From the NCBI RefSeq assembly GCF_900115245.1, contig NZ_FOVT01000011.1:62001-126000 (forward strand): 64,000 nucleotides of DNA. Direction: 5' to 3'. The notes under the pieces are model-generated. The model did not search any database. It had not been told where the DNA came from and saw only the letters and a program-made list of their open reading frames with translations. The position numbers were made by a program, and so were the translations under genes. Positions 26,026-34,803 of the stretch are shown here, in pieces. Numbering within the stretch: position 1 is the first letter of the stretch; every line of letters starts with the position of its first letter. The DNA is from Mesorhizobium sp. NFR06 (lineage in GTDB: Bacteria; Pseudomonadota; Alphaproteobacteria; Rhizobiales; Rhizobiaceae).

Positions 26026-28617
26026 ATGACGCAACGACCCATTTCCAGTGGCGATCGCGGCCTGGCCGGGCGCTTGGCGCTCAGCCGGTTGGCGACGCGG
26101 GCCTCGATGGTCTTCGAGCGCGGCTGGCCGCTCGTGCTGCCGCCGCTGGTCGTCGTCAGCCTGTTCTTCAGTCTTTCGTGGTTGGGCCTGTTCCCGCGTC
26201 TGCCGGACGCGGCGCGTATCGGCCTTCTGATCCTGTTCGCGCTGGCGGCGATCGCGGCGCTCTATCCGCTCCGCTTCTTCCGCATTCCGTCTGCCGCCGA
26301 GGTCGACCGGCGTATCGAGGCGGCGAACGAATTGCTGCACAGCCCGGTGCAGGTGCAGACCGATCGGCCGAGCGGCGCCGAGAGCATCTTCTCGCAGGCG
26401 CTGTGGCGCGAGCACCAGAAGCGCATGGCCGAGCGGCTGTCGAGCCTCGCCGCCGACCGGCCGCGCAGCAGCGTGCCGGATTACGACCGCTGGGGCCTGC
26501 GTGCCGTGGCGGGGCTGCTGTTCGTCACCGCCCTGGCCTTCTCATTCGGGCCCTTTGGCGGCCGGGTCAGCGACGGTTTCGTCGCTCGCGCAGCGCGCGA
26601 TACCGTGCCGCCGCGCATCGATGCCTGGGTGACGCCGCCAGCCTATACCGGCAAGGCGCCGCTGTTCCTGACCGCCGATGCCAACCAGGCCGTCCAGACC
26701 TTCTCCGTGCCGCAAGGCAGCGACGTTTCGCTACGTGTCACCGGCGGTTCGGGCGAGGAAACGCTGAGCTATGCCGATGCCGGCGGCAATGCCCGCGCCA
26801 TCGAGCCCGCGGCACCCAAGGGGACGGCCGCCGCCGCCAGTCAGACAGCGCCCAAGGTGCGCCAGTTCTCGGGCAAGCTTAGTAGCAACGGCACGCTGAC
26901 GCTGAAGTCCGACGAAGGCGATCTCGGCCATTGGGCCTTTGCCGTGATCCCCGACAAGCCGCCGACGATCCGCTTCGTCGGCGAGCCGAAGCGCGCCGTC
27001 AATGGCTCCATGGAGCTGAACTACCAGATCGACGACGATTATGGCGCCGCCTCCGCCAAGGCCGTCTTCGAACTGGTCGAGCCGCCGCCGGCCAACGCCC
27101 ATCCGCTTTACGGTCCACCCGACATGCCGCTGACAGTGCCACGTCGCGGCGGCAAGACGAATGCGGCCAAGACGACCAAGGACCTGACCGAGCATGTCTG
27201 GGCCGGCAGCAACATCAAGCTGACGCTGAGCGTTACCGACGATGCCGGTCACACCGCGACCAGCGAAACCAAGACGATGGTCATGCCCGAGCGGCCCTTC
27301 GCCAACCCGCTGGCGCGCGCGGTTGTCGAACAGCGCCGGCTGCTGGCCCTCGACACCAATGCCAAGCCGCGCGTTCTCGACCTGATCGATGCGATCACGC
27401 TGCGTCCCGAGGACACGTTCGACAACATGTCGAACTATCTCGCCATCATGAGCGCCAGGAGCCGGCTGAAGCTGTCCGAGAGCGACGACCAGTTGCGCAA
27501 CGTCGTGTCCTATCTCTGGGAAATCGCGCTCGGCATCGAGGAAGGCAACCTGTCGGCCGCGGAGCGGCGGCTGCGCCAGGCGCAGCAGGCGTTGCAGGAC
27601 GCCATCAAGAACGGCGCCAGCGATCAGGAGATCGAAAAGGCGATGAAGGAACTGCGCGAGGCGATGAACCAGTTCCTGCAGGAATTCGCCCAGCGCGCGC
27701 AGCAGAACCCGAACGCGCCGCAGATGCAGCAGAACGGCCGCGAGCTGCGCCAAAGCGACATCGACCGCATGATGGACCAGATCGAGAACCTGGCCAAATC
27801 GGGTGATCGCGACAAGGCCCAGCAGCTTCTCTCCGAACTGCAGGACATGATGAACAACCTGCAGGCCGGCCGCCAGCAGCAGGGCGGCGAGCAGGACAGC
27901 GAGCTGCGCCAGCAGATGGACAAGCTGGGCGATATCATGCGCCGCCAGCAGGAGATGATGAACGACACCTTCCGCCTGGACCAGATGCAGCGCGGGCAGC
28001 GTGGCGAGGGCGGCGAGCAGCAGCTTGGCGAGGATGGCGAACAGGGCCAGTCCGATGACCAGCAGCAGCGGCAAGGCCCCGGCCAGGACCGCGATCCGCT
28101 GGGGCGGCCGAAAATGTCGCCGAAGGACCTGGCCGATGCACTGAAGCAGCTGCAGGAAGGCCAGGGACAGCTGCAGAGCGAGCTCGACCAGTTGAAGAAG
28201 GGACTCGAGGGCCTAGGCATGGAGCCCAACGAGGGCTTCGGCGAGGCCGGCAAATCGATGGGCGACGCCGAGCAATCGCTTGGCCAGGGCGATGGCGACC
28301 AGGCCGTCGGCCACCAGGGCCGCGCGCTGGAGGCGCTGCGCCGCGGCGCCAAGGAAATGATGAAGCAGATGCAGGCCATGCAGGGCGATCAGGGCGGCAG
28401 CGAGCAGGGCGGCCGCGAGCAGGATGCCGATCGCGATCCGCTCGGCCGGCCGCGCGCCACCAACGGCCCGGATGACGGCACCTCGGTCAAGGTTCCCGAT
28501 GAGATCGATGTGCAGCGTGCCCGCCAGATCCTCGACGCGATCCGTAAGCGGCTCGGCAACGCGCTGAGCCCCGACATCGAGCGCAGCTATCTCGAACGGC
28601 TGCTGGAACTGAAATAG
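26026..28617 (+). CDS. DUF4175 (TIGR02302) membrane protein
   Basis: An 863-residue protein. Two membrane segments near the N-terminus (LVLPPLVVVSLFFSLSWLGL and a second near 70) are followed by a third near 170 and a periplasmic region, then from about residue 450 a long helical, glutamine-rich part with repeated QQ/EQ/GQ runs, and a C-terminal DALRKRLGN-type segment. This layout matches the alphaproteobacterial TIGR02302 family, whose function is unknown. ATG at 26026 follows gaaggg. It stands alone between the dehydratase and a small VOC gene. Confidence 0.85.
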   Translation: MTQRPISSGDRGLAGRLALSRLATRASMVFERGWPLVLPPLVVVSLFFSLSWLGLFPRLPDAARIGLLILFALAAIAALYPLRFFRIPSAAEVDRRIEAANELLHSPVQVQTDRPSGAESIFSQALWREHQKRMAERLSSLAADRPRSSVPDYDRWGLRAVAGLLFVTALAFSFGPFGGRVSDGFVARAARDTVPPRIDAWVTPPAYTGKAPLFLTADANQAVQTFSVPQGSDVSLRVTGGSGEETLSYADAGGNARAIEPAAPKGTAAAASQTAPKVRQFSGKLSSNGTLTLKSDEGDLGHWAFAVIPDKPPTIRFVGEPKRAVNGSMELNYQIDDDYGAASAKAVFELVEPPPANAHPLYGPPDMPLTVPRRGGKTNAAKTTKDLTEHVWAGSNIKLTLSVTDDAGHTATSETKTMVMPERPFANPLARAVVEQRRLLALDTNAKPRVLDLIDAITLRPEDTFDNMSNYLAIMSARSRLKLSESDDQLRNVVSYLWEIALGIEEGNLSAAERRLRQAQQALQDAIKNGASDQEIEKAMKELREAMNQFLQEFAQRAQQNPNAPQMQQNGRELRQSDIDRMMDQIENLAKSGDRDKAQQLLSELQDMMNNLQAGRQQQGGEQDSELRQQMDKLGDIMRRQQEMMNDTFRLDQMQRGQRGEGGEQQLGEDGEQGQSDDQQQRQGPGQDRDPLGRPKMSPKDLADALKQLQEGQGQLQSELDQLKKGLEGLGMEPNEGFGEAGKSMGDAEQSLGQGDGDQAVGHQGRALEALRRGAKEMMKQMQAMQGDQGGSEQGGREQDADRDPLGRPRATNGPDDGTSVKVPDEIDVQRARQILDAIRKRLGNALSPDIERSYLERLLELK

Positions 28618-28640
28618 CGGGCCACTTGCGGATCGCCGTC

Positions 28641-29012
28641 ATGCCGAAGCTTGGAACCGTCACGCCGATCCTGCGCATGTTCGACATCGCCAAGGCGCGG
28701 GAATTCTACCTCGACTTCCTCGGTTTCGAGGTCCGCTTCGAGCATCGCTTCGACGACAACGCCCCGCTTTACATGGGCATCGCGCGCGACGTCTGCGAGC
28801 TGCATCTGAGCGAACACCATGGCGACGGTTCGCCCGGCGCCAATGCCCGCATCGAAGTGGTCGACATCGTCGCCCTGCATCGCGAGTTCAAGGCCAAGAA
28901 CTATCGCTTCAACAGGCCGGGCCTGGAGACGACGCCGTGGGAGACGAAAGAGGTCACGGTCATCGATCCGTTCGGCAACCGTCTGACCTTCTACGAACGT
29001 GACCAAGCTTAA
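28641..29012 (+). CDS. VOC-family protein (bleomycin-resistance/glyoxalase fold)
   Basis: A 123-residue single-domain vicinal-oxygen-chelate protein with two beta-alpha-beta-beta-beta modules: PILRMFDIAKAREFYLDFLG at the start and VIDPFGNRLTFYER at the end. It resembles bleomycin resistance proteins, which bind drugs, but the family also includes enzymes. It begins 24 bases after the DUF4175 gene; the substrate is unknown. Confidence 0.8.
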   Translation: MPKLGTVTPILRMFDIAKAREFYLDFLGFEVRFEHRFDDNAPLYMGIARDVCELHLSEHHGDGSPGANARIEVVDIVALHREFKAKNYRFNRPGLETTPWETKEVTVIDPFGNRLTFYERDQA

Positions 29013-29047
29013 CCTACGCCATCCGCGGCAAATGGCGACAGGCAGCG

Positions 29048-29944
29048 TCAACGATCGGCCACGGCGCCCGCTTGCCTGGTCAGCATGAAAGCCTCGCGGA
29101 TCGCGTTCTCCATGCCGTCGATCGCCTCGCCGGTCGCCAGCGGATTGCGGTGCAGCACGACATTTGAGGAATCGATGTCGCCGAAACCGTCGGCGGCCGT
29201 CAGTTCGCGGCAATCGGACGGGATGTTGCTGCGCGAGATCGGCGCGATCGCCAGGCCCGAGGTGACGGCAAGCGTCAGGCCGCCATTGGTATCGCTGGTG
29301 TAAGCGACGCGATAGTCGAGGCCGCGCTGCTGCAGCGACTTGATGGCGAAGTCGCGGCACCAGCCATTGCGGCTGTAGAGCGCGATCGGCACCGGCCGTT
29401 CCTCATGCATGTGGTGCAGCGTCGAGGTCACCCATACCGTGGGGTCGTGCATCAGCACCTCGCCGCCGGAAGAGCCTTCCCATTCGAACACAACGGCGAG
29501 ATCGAGCTCGCCGGCCGCAAGCGCCCTCACCTGCGAATCCGAATGCGCGTAGCGCACCGTGACCTCCACGCGCGGATGGCGCTTGGCGAACTCGCCGAGC
29601 GCCCGCGACAGGATCGAACGGCCATATTCCGCCGGGATGCCGATGCGCACCAGCCCGCCGAGCGGCTGCGCCACCAGCGACGCCGCCGTCTCGTCGAGCA
29701 GCGAGACGATCCGGCGCGCGTTGGCGATGAGCTCGCCACCGCGGCGTGTCAGCGCCACCCCGCGTGAACCGCGCTCGAACAGATGGTCGCCGACCATGTC
29801 CTCCAGCTTTTTCATCTGCATGGACACCGCCGATTGCGTGCGCCCGGCTTTCTCCGCCGCGCGTGTGAAATTGCCTGTTTCGGCCACTGCCACAAAGGTG
29901 CGCAGAAGGTCGCTGTCGAGCACGGGCTTCATCGATCTCGCCAT
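29048..29944 (-). CDS. LysR-family transcriptional regulator
   Basis: A 298-residue regulator. The N-terminal HTH is LRTFVAVAETGNFTRAAEKAGRTQSAVSMQMKKLE, followed by the co-inducer-binding domain. It resembles the LrhA/PecT-like branch. Starts at 29944 and 29932 are both possible. There is no divergent protein-coding gene right next to it: the upstream side holds a candidate small RNA, so its target is unclear. Confidence 0.85.
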   Translation of the reverse strand: MARSMKPVLDSDLLRTFVAVAETGNFTRAAEKAGRTQSAVSMQMKKLEDMVGDHLFERGSRGVALTRRGGELIANARRIVSLLDETAASLVAQPLGGLVRIGIPAEYGRSILSRALGEFAKRHPRVEVTVRYAHSDSQVRALAAGELDLAVVFEWEGSSGGEVLMHDPTVWVTSTLHHMHEERPVPIALYSRNGWCRDFAIKSLQQRGLDYRVAYTSDTNGGLTLAVTSGLAIAPISRSNIPSDCRELTAADGFGDIDSSNVVLHRNPLATGEAIDGMENAIREAFMLTRQAGAVADR

Positions 29945-30014
29945 AAGCAAATTTGATTGCTGGCATCATCCCAATTCGTTTGCAACATGTCAAAAGCCGC
30001 AGGATAGTCGCTCC

Positions 30015-30108
30015 ACCCATTGGATATGCGGTCGCGAAATCGGCCGCGGACCAATCGAAGAGTCCTCACTCGATACCCGCCGCCTGAAAATGGTGGCGGG
30101 TTCTTTTT
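30015..30108 (+). ncRNA. Candidate small RNA with three stem-loops and an intrinsic terminator
   Basis: Promoter-like TTGCAA (29980-29985) and GATAGT (30003-30008) are 17 bases apart. Downstream, three hairpins follow without an ORF: GCGGTCG/CGGCCGC (28-34/41-47 of 30000), ATCGA/TCGAT (30054-30058/30070-30074) with a UCCUC-containing loop, and a 9-bp terminator stem CCCGCCGCC/GGTGGCGGG (30076-30084/30092-30100) with TTCTTTTT. No plus-strand gene lies upstream that would need this terminator. I cannot assign it to a known RNA family. Confidence 0.55.
30075..30108 (+). terminator. Intrinsic terminator of the candidate small RNA
   Basis: Nine-base-pair GC-rich stem (one G-U pair), 7-base loop TGAAAAT and the tail TTCTTTTT. 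The minus-strand LysR gene reads away from it. Confidence 0.8.
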
Positions 30109-30180
30109 AGGGGCAATTCCAGGAAGGCGCTTTGCGTTTTTCCGTCCGGGTTTGCTTGCAAGACGAATGCTTGGAGCGGA
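30108..30180. repeat. Degenerate copy of the GCAATTCCAGGAA repeat
   Basis: Begins gggcaattccaggaa and continues with tttgcgtttttccgt, similar to the better-preserved copies at 54450-54551 and 40594-40687. It lies between the small RNA terminator and the EamA permease gene. Confidence 0.4.
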
Positions 30181-30226
30181 TCGGCTGGCTGAGCCGCTCC
30201 GGGCAGCTCGCGGGGGGCCGATACTG

Positions 30227-31192
30227 ATGCAGAACCGGATGGTGCTTGGCATTGTGAGCCTCTGCCTCGGCGTGCTGGTCTTTTCGCTGCAGGATCCGCT
30301 GGTGAAGGCGGTGTCGGGCGGTTATCCGGTGACCGAGGTGATGGCGATCCGCGCCATCGTCGCGCTGCCGATCCTGGTCGTGCTCGTCCAAGCCGATGTC
30401 GGCCTGAAGGCGGTCTTGTCGAAGCGCTTCGGCATGCTGACGCTGCGCGCCTTCATCCAGTTCTCGTCCTACACGGTCTACTATCTGGCGATCGCCGCTT
30501 TGCCGCTGGCCGACGCGGTTGCGCTCTATTTCATGGCGCCGCTGTTCATCATGGCGATGGCCGGCCCTTATCTCGGCGAGCGCGTCTCGTGGAAAACGCT
30601 GGCAACGGTGCTGATCGGCCTGGTCGGCGTCCTTGTGATGGTGCGGCCGGGCGCCGGGGTGTTCGACTGGGCGGCACTGCTGTCGCTGGGCTCGGCCTTC
30701 CTCTACGGCTTTTCACAACTGATGGCACGCCGGATCGGCGACACCGAATCGTCGACCGTGATGGCCTTCTATCAGAACGGCGCCTATCTCAGCGGCGCCG
30801 TTGCCGTTGCAGCCGTCTTCCATCTCGCCGGCATCACCCATGCGGCGCATCCAAGCGTGGAATTCCTGGTGCGGCCATGGGTGTGGCCGACGCTGCCGGA
30901 TTTCCTGAAAATGGCCGCCTGCGGCTTTGTCGCGTCCGCCGGCATGATCCTGCTGTCGCAGGCCTACCGGATGGCGCCGGCCAACCGCGTCGCCACTTTC
31001 GAATACACCGGCATCCTTTGGTCGCCGCTTTGGGGCTTTCTGTTCTTCGCCGAGGTGCCGCGCGCAACGACAGTGCTGGGCGCGGCACTGATCATCGGCG
31101 CCGGCCTGCTTGCGCTCAACGGCGAGCGGCGGCGAAGTGCCGCGCCGGCGGTCGCGGTCACGGCCGATGCGCTCTCAGGCGAAGCAGCTTAA
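30227..31192 (+). CDS. EamA/DMT-family permease
   Basis: A 321-residue protein with ten predicted membrane segments and two EamA halves (first half opening VSLCLGVLVFSLQDPLVKAV, second FDWAALLSLGSAFLYGFSQL). Family members export or import metabolites; the substrate cannot be told. The open frame extends to 30020, but ATG at 30227 begins at the first membrane helix, beyond the terminator. Its last 18 bases overlap the convergent response-regulator gene. Confidence 0.85.
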   Translation: MQNRMVLGIVSLCLGVLVFSLQDPLVKAVSGGYPVTEVMAIRAIVALPILVVLVQADVGLKAVLSKRFGMLTLRAFIQFSSYTVYYLAIAALPLADAVALYFMAPLFIMAMAGPYLGERVSWKTLATVLIGLVGVLVMVRPGAGVFDWAALLSLGSAFLYGFSQLMARRIGDTESSTVMAFYQNGAYLSGAVAVAAVFHLAGITHAAHPSVEFLVRPWVWPTLPDFLKMAACGFVASAGMILLSQAYRMAPANRVATFEYTGILWSPLWGFLFFAEVPRATTVLGAALIIGAGLLALNGERRRSAAPAVAVTADALSGEAA

Positions 31193-31546
31193 CGCCCGGC
31201 CGACGCGGGCGCGGATCTCGGCAAGCGTGAACGGCTTTTGCACGACGTCGAGGATGATGCCGTTGAGTTCCTCGGCGCGCTCGCGCTGGTCGGCATAGCC
31301 GGTCATCAGCAATATCTTCATTGACGGAAACTGCTTCGCCGCTTCCGTCGCCATCTCGATGCCGTCCATCTCCGGCATGCGGATGTCGGACACCACCAGA
31401 TCGTAGCCGCCCCGCGCTTGCCGGATCATGTCCAGCCCTTGCGCGCCGTCGGTGGCGATGGTGACGTTGTGGCCGTCGCGCTCGAGCGCGCGGGCAGCGA
31501 GGGTGCGGACGGACTCATCGTCCTCGACGATCAGAAGCTTTGCCAT
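31175..31546 (-). CDS. Single-domain response regulator (CpdR-like)
   Basis: A 123-residue receiver domain with no output domain: acidic pair DD (residues 9-10), phospho-acceptor D52 in VVSDIRMPEMDG, and the conserved lysine in QKPFTLAEIRARV. Stand-alone receivers of this type in rhizobia include CpdR, which steers ClpXP proteolysis in the cell cycle; similarity is suggestive, not decisive. Its 3' end overlaps the EamA permease gene on the other strand. Confidence 0.8.
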   Translation of the reverse strand: MAKLLIVEDDESVRTLAARALERDGHNVTIATDGAQGLDMIRQARGGYDLVVSDIRMPEMDGIEMATEAAKQFPSMKILLMTGYADQRERAEELNGIILDVVQKPFTLAEIRARVGRALSCFA

Positions 31547-31630
31547 GCCGAGATAGATGCCGCCGAAACGTTGATGTTTTCTGAAAATTCTAACGATCGG
31601 CAGCTTTTCGATGATGGCTTCGGCGCCACG

Positions 31631-32173
31631 TCAGGCATCGCCCTTCACCACCCCGACGAACGGCAATTCGCGAAATGCATGGGCGACGTCCATGCCGTAG
31701 CCGACGACGAAGTAATCCGGGCAGTCGAAGCCGACATAGTCGGCATTGAGCGTGGTCTGGCGGCGCATCCGCTTGTCGAGCAGAACGGCGATGGCGCAGC
31801 TCTTGGCGCCGCGCGAAAGCATCAGGCCGCGGGTATAGGAAAGCGTCTTGCCCGATTCCAGTATGTCGTCGATCAAAAGCACGTCGCGGCCGGCGACCTC
31901 GTTGTCGATATCGCGCAGCACCCTGACCTCGCCGCTCGTGGTGCCGGCGCCGTAGCTCGAGATGAAGATGAACTCGACTTCCGGCGACAGGCCGACATCA
32001 TGCATGGCGCGAATGAGATCGGCGGCGAAGACGAACGAACCTTTCAGGATCGAGATCACCAGGAGATCGTGGTAGTCGCGCCCGGCGATTTCCTTGGCGA
32101 GTTCGAGATTGCGGCGCGCGATCGCCGACGCCGAAAACAGGACCTCGATGTCCTTGCCGCGTACAACTGGCAT
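31631..32173 (-). CDS. hpt: Hypoxanthine phosphoribosyltransferase
   Basis: A 180-residue purine-salvage enzyme. The PRPP-binding loop VLLIDDILESGKTL lies near residue 98, and the base-binding region FVVGYGMDV near 158. It converts hypoxanthine or guanine and PRPP to IMP or GMP. ATG at 32173 is chosen over the upstream TTG. It is followed at a short distance upstream by a membrane-anchored protein gene, also on the minus strand. Confidence 0.93.
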   Translation of the reverse strand: MPVVRGKDIEVLFSASAIARRNLELAKEIAGRDYHDLLVISILKGSFVFAADLIRAMHDVGLSPEVEFIFISSYGAGTTSGEVRVLRDIDNEVAGRDVLLIDDILESGKTLSYTRGLMLSRGAKSCAIAVLLDKRMRRQTTLNADYVGFDCPDYFVVGYGMDVAHAFRELPFVGVVKGDA

Positions 32174-32192
32174 CAACCACCTTCCAGATCGC

Positions 32193-32828
32193 CTAGCCGG
32201 CGAAGATTACAGAGACTGTTCTTACGCCGTCTTTAGGCACATCGAGGCGGCTGGAAAAGCCGAATCTTTCGCCGGGCCCTAGGGAACGGTTTGATGTCCC
32301 CACCCTGTAGCGGATGATGTTGCTGTTGTTGTCGGTGACGCGGATTTCGAGCGGCGGCAGCATCTGCGGCCCTGCCCCGTCATTCGCCGCCTCGCCGTCG
32401 ACGAACAGCACCGGTTTCAAGCCCGAGGCATCGATGCGCGACGTCACGCCGGAAATGGTCAGTGCGCTCGCCGGCTCCGCGGTCGCCCGCAAGGTGCCCT
32501 GCCGCACCAGCGCATGACCGCCCGACACCCAGAAGGAGACCAGCGCTATGCCGACACCGGCGGTCCAGAACATCGGACCGCCGCGCGAGGATCGCCACGG
32601 CGCGGCCTCCTGCTTACGCAGCATGCCCATGCCTTGGATCGACGGCGTCGAAGGAATCTGCGGCGGCGGGGCCGCCGGTTCCGGGTGAGCGGCAAAACGC
32701 GGCAGCACCACATAGTCGGCGTCGACGACGTCGGCCGCACCGAACATGCCACGCTCCACCGCGGCGCGCGTTGCCGTGCCGGTCATGATTTCGCCGGAAA
32801 CAGGGCGCGCGGTTCTCTCGTCAGCCAT
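32193..32828 (-). CDS. Membrane-anchored hypothetical protein (DUF3426-like position)
   Basis: A 211-residue protein with a cytoplasmic N-terminus (~90 residues, proline-rich), one membrane helix (GVGIALVSFWVSGGHALV, about 112-130) and a ~85-residue periplasmic part ending RLDVPKDGVRTVSVIFAG. The C-terminal part looks like the beta domain of DUF3426-type proteins often found next to ftsE in rhizobia, but the zinc-finger N-terminus seen in those is missing. Function is unknown. It is divergent from ftsE. Confidence 0.65.
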   Translation of the reverse strand: MADERTARPVSGEIMTGTATRAAVERGMFGAADVVDADYVVLPRFAAHPEPAAPPPQIPSTPSIQGMGMLRKQEAAPWRSSRGGPMFWTAGVGIALVSFWVSGGHALVRQGTLRATAEPASALTISGVTSRIDASGLKPVLFVDGEAANDGAGPQMLPPLEIRVTDNNSNIIRYRVGTSNRSLGPGERFGFSSRLDVPKDGVRTVSVIFAG

Positions 32829-33008
32829 TGCGGCACCAGTGCAGTCTTCGTTTCTTTTGCGTAAACGGAATTGGTTAACGCTTCCCCACCGGAATGGCTA
32901 TGACGAACGCTGAATGTCGAAAAATTAACCGCCGGTTAACCATGCCGGCCGATGGTCTGTTAAAGTAGATTGTGGCGCGTCGCCGCCGAAAGTTTCAGGT
33001 CGCCGAAC

Positions 33009-33668
33009 GTGATCCGCTTCGAAAATGTCGGCCTCCGCTATGGCATGGGTCCGGAAATCCTCCGCGACATTTCCCTGCACATTCCGGAGCGCTCCTTTCA
33101 GTTCCTGAGCGGCCCCTCGGGCGCCGGCAAGACGACCTTGCTGCGCCTTTTGTTCATGTCGCTGAAGCCGACACGCGGCCTGATCACCATCTTCGGCAAG
33201 GATCGCGCGCGCATTTCGCGCAGTGACTTGCCGCTGCTGCGCCGCCGCATCGGCGTTGTGTTCCAGGACTTCCGCCTGCTCGACCACATGACCACCTATG
33301 AGAACGTGGCCCTGCCGCTGCGCGTGCGCGGGCGCGAGGAGGCGAGCTACCGCACCGATGTCACCGAACTCTTGAAATGGGTTGGCCTCGGCGATCGCAT
33401 GCATGTGCTGCCGCCGGTGCTGTCGGGCGGCGAGAAGCAGCGCGCCGCGATCGCGCGCGCGCTGATCGAACAGCCCGAGATACTGCTTGCGGACGAGCCG
33501 ACCGGCAATGTCGATCCGCCGCTGGCGCGCCGGCTGCTCAGGCTCTTCATCGAACTGAACCGGCTGGGCACCGCGGTGGTGATCGCCACCCATGATCTCG
33601 GCCTCATGGAACAGGTCGACGCGCGCCGCATGATCCTGGCCGGCGGAAGGTTGGACGTCTATGACTGA
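33009..33668 (+). CDS. ftsE: Cell-division ATP-binding protein FtsE
   Basis: A 219-residue ABC ATPase (VIRFENVGLRYG start, GTG at 33009) with Walker A GPSGAGKT, signature LSGGEKQR, Walker B ILLADEPTGNVD and H-loop ATHD. With FtsX it controls peptidoglycan hydrolases at the septum. The ftsX start overlaps its stop region. The 180-base gap upstream (32829-33008) is AT-richer and probably holds the divergent promoters. Confidence 0.93.
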   Translation: MIRFENVGLRYGMGPEILRDISLHIPERSFQFLSGPSGAGKTTLLRLLFMSLKPTRGLITIFGKDRARISRSDLPLLRRRIGVVFQDFRLLDHMTTYENVALPLRVRGREEASYRTDVTELLKWVGLGDRMHVLPPVLSGGEKQRAAIARALIEQPEILLADEPTGNVDPPLARRLLRLFIELNRLGTAVVIATHDLGLMEQVDARRMILAGGRLDVYD

Positions 33669-34647
33669 CTTTCCGGCCGATCACCTCCAGAATGAAACCG
33701 CGCAGACGACGACGGTCCGGCGTGTCCAGCGCAAGACGGCGCCGATCGTGCCCGCACAGAACATCGCCGGCCGGGCGCTGGTGCTGGTCATCGCCATCAT
33801 GACTTTCCTGTCCTGCCTGACCTTCGGCGCGGTGACGCTGGTGCGTGATACCGCCTCTGTCTGGGAAAACCAGATCTCGCGCGAGGCGACGATCCAGATC
33901 AAGCCGGCCGACGGTCTCGATATGGAGGCGGCGCTTGCCCTGGCCTCGCAGATCGCCAGCGAGTTCCCTGGCGTGAAAGGCACCAAGATCATCGACCGCG
34001 ACGCCACAGCGCGCCTGCTGGAGCCGTGGCTGGGCAGCGGCCTCAACATCGACGAATTGCCGGTGCCGCGCCTGATCGTCGTCACCATCGACGAAGCCAG
34101 TCCGCCGGACTTTGCCGCCATGCGCGCCGCCATCGCCCCGAAAATACCGACCGCCGCGCTGGACGATCACCGCACCTGGGTGGACCGGCTGGTCGCCATG
34201 GCGCGCACGACGGTGACCATCGGCATCGCCGTTTTGGTGCTGATGCTGTCGGCAACGGTGCTGACTGTGGTGTTCGCCACGCGCGGCGCCATGGCCGGCA
34301 ATGGCCACATCATCGAGGTGCTGCATTTCGTCGGCGCCGAGGCGCGCTTCATCGCGCGCGAGTTCCGCTGGCATTTCCTGGTCACCGGCATGAAGGGCGC
34401 CGCCGCCGGCGGGGCGTTGGCGATCGCCGTCTTCATCGTCTTTTCCTGGTGGTCGTCGCGCAACATGGCCACGCCCCAGGCCGACCAGGCGACCGCTTTG
34501 TTCGGCAATTTCGCCATCGGCTCCGCCGGCTATTTCGGCGTCGGGCTGATGGTGCTGGTGATCGGCGTGCTGACCGCGGCAACCTCGCACGCCACCGTCG
34601 TCGCCTATCTGAGCGACATAGACGTTCGCCAGCCGGATGGAGGCTGA
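33661..34647 (+). CDS. ftsX: Cell-division permease-like protein FtsX
   Basis: A 328-residue membrane protein with four helices: one near residue 40 (ALVLVIAIMTFLSCLTFGAV), then after a ~120-residue periplasmic loop three more to the C-terminus. This is the FtsX layout. It starts inside the end of ftsE and acts as FtsE's membrane partner. Confidence 0.92.
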   Translation: MTDFPADHLQNETAQTTTVRRVQRKTAPIVPAQNIAGRALVLVIAIMTFLSCLTFGAVTLVRDTASVWENQISREATIQIKPADGLDMEAALALASQIASEFPGVKGTKIIDRDATARLLEPWLGSGLNIDELPVPRLIVVTIDEASPPDFAAMRAAIAPKIPTAALDDHRTWVDRLVAMARTTVTIGIAVLVLMLSATVLTVVFATRGAMAGNGHIIEVLHFVGAEARFIAREFRWHFLVTGMKGAAAGGALAIAVFIVFSWWSSRNMATPQADQATALFGNFAIGSAGYFGVGLMVLVIGVLTAATSHATVVAYLSDIDVRQPDGG

Positions 34648-34803
34648 GCCATGAACCCCAACCGAAAGTGGCGCCAAGCGCTATATACGAACAGGACAAC
34701 GATCACACACCGAACACTTGCCGTAACGCAATGTGCGCCGTCTTACCTATCAAAGGTCGCATTTCGGAGTTAACCATAGGATGTTTTCAGGATTAACCTG
34801 GGG

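Noticed and set aside
34656..34800. Small frame after ftsX starting at a MNPNRKW-like sequence
   Set aside because: No ribosome site and it resembles repeat debris similar to the segment after metX.
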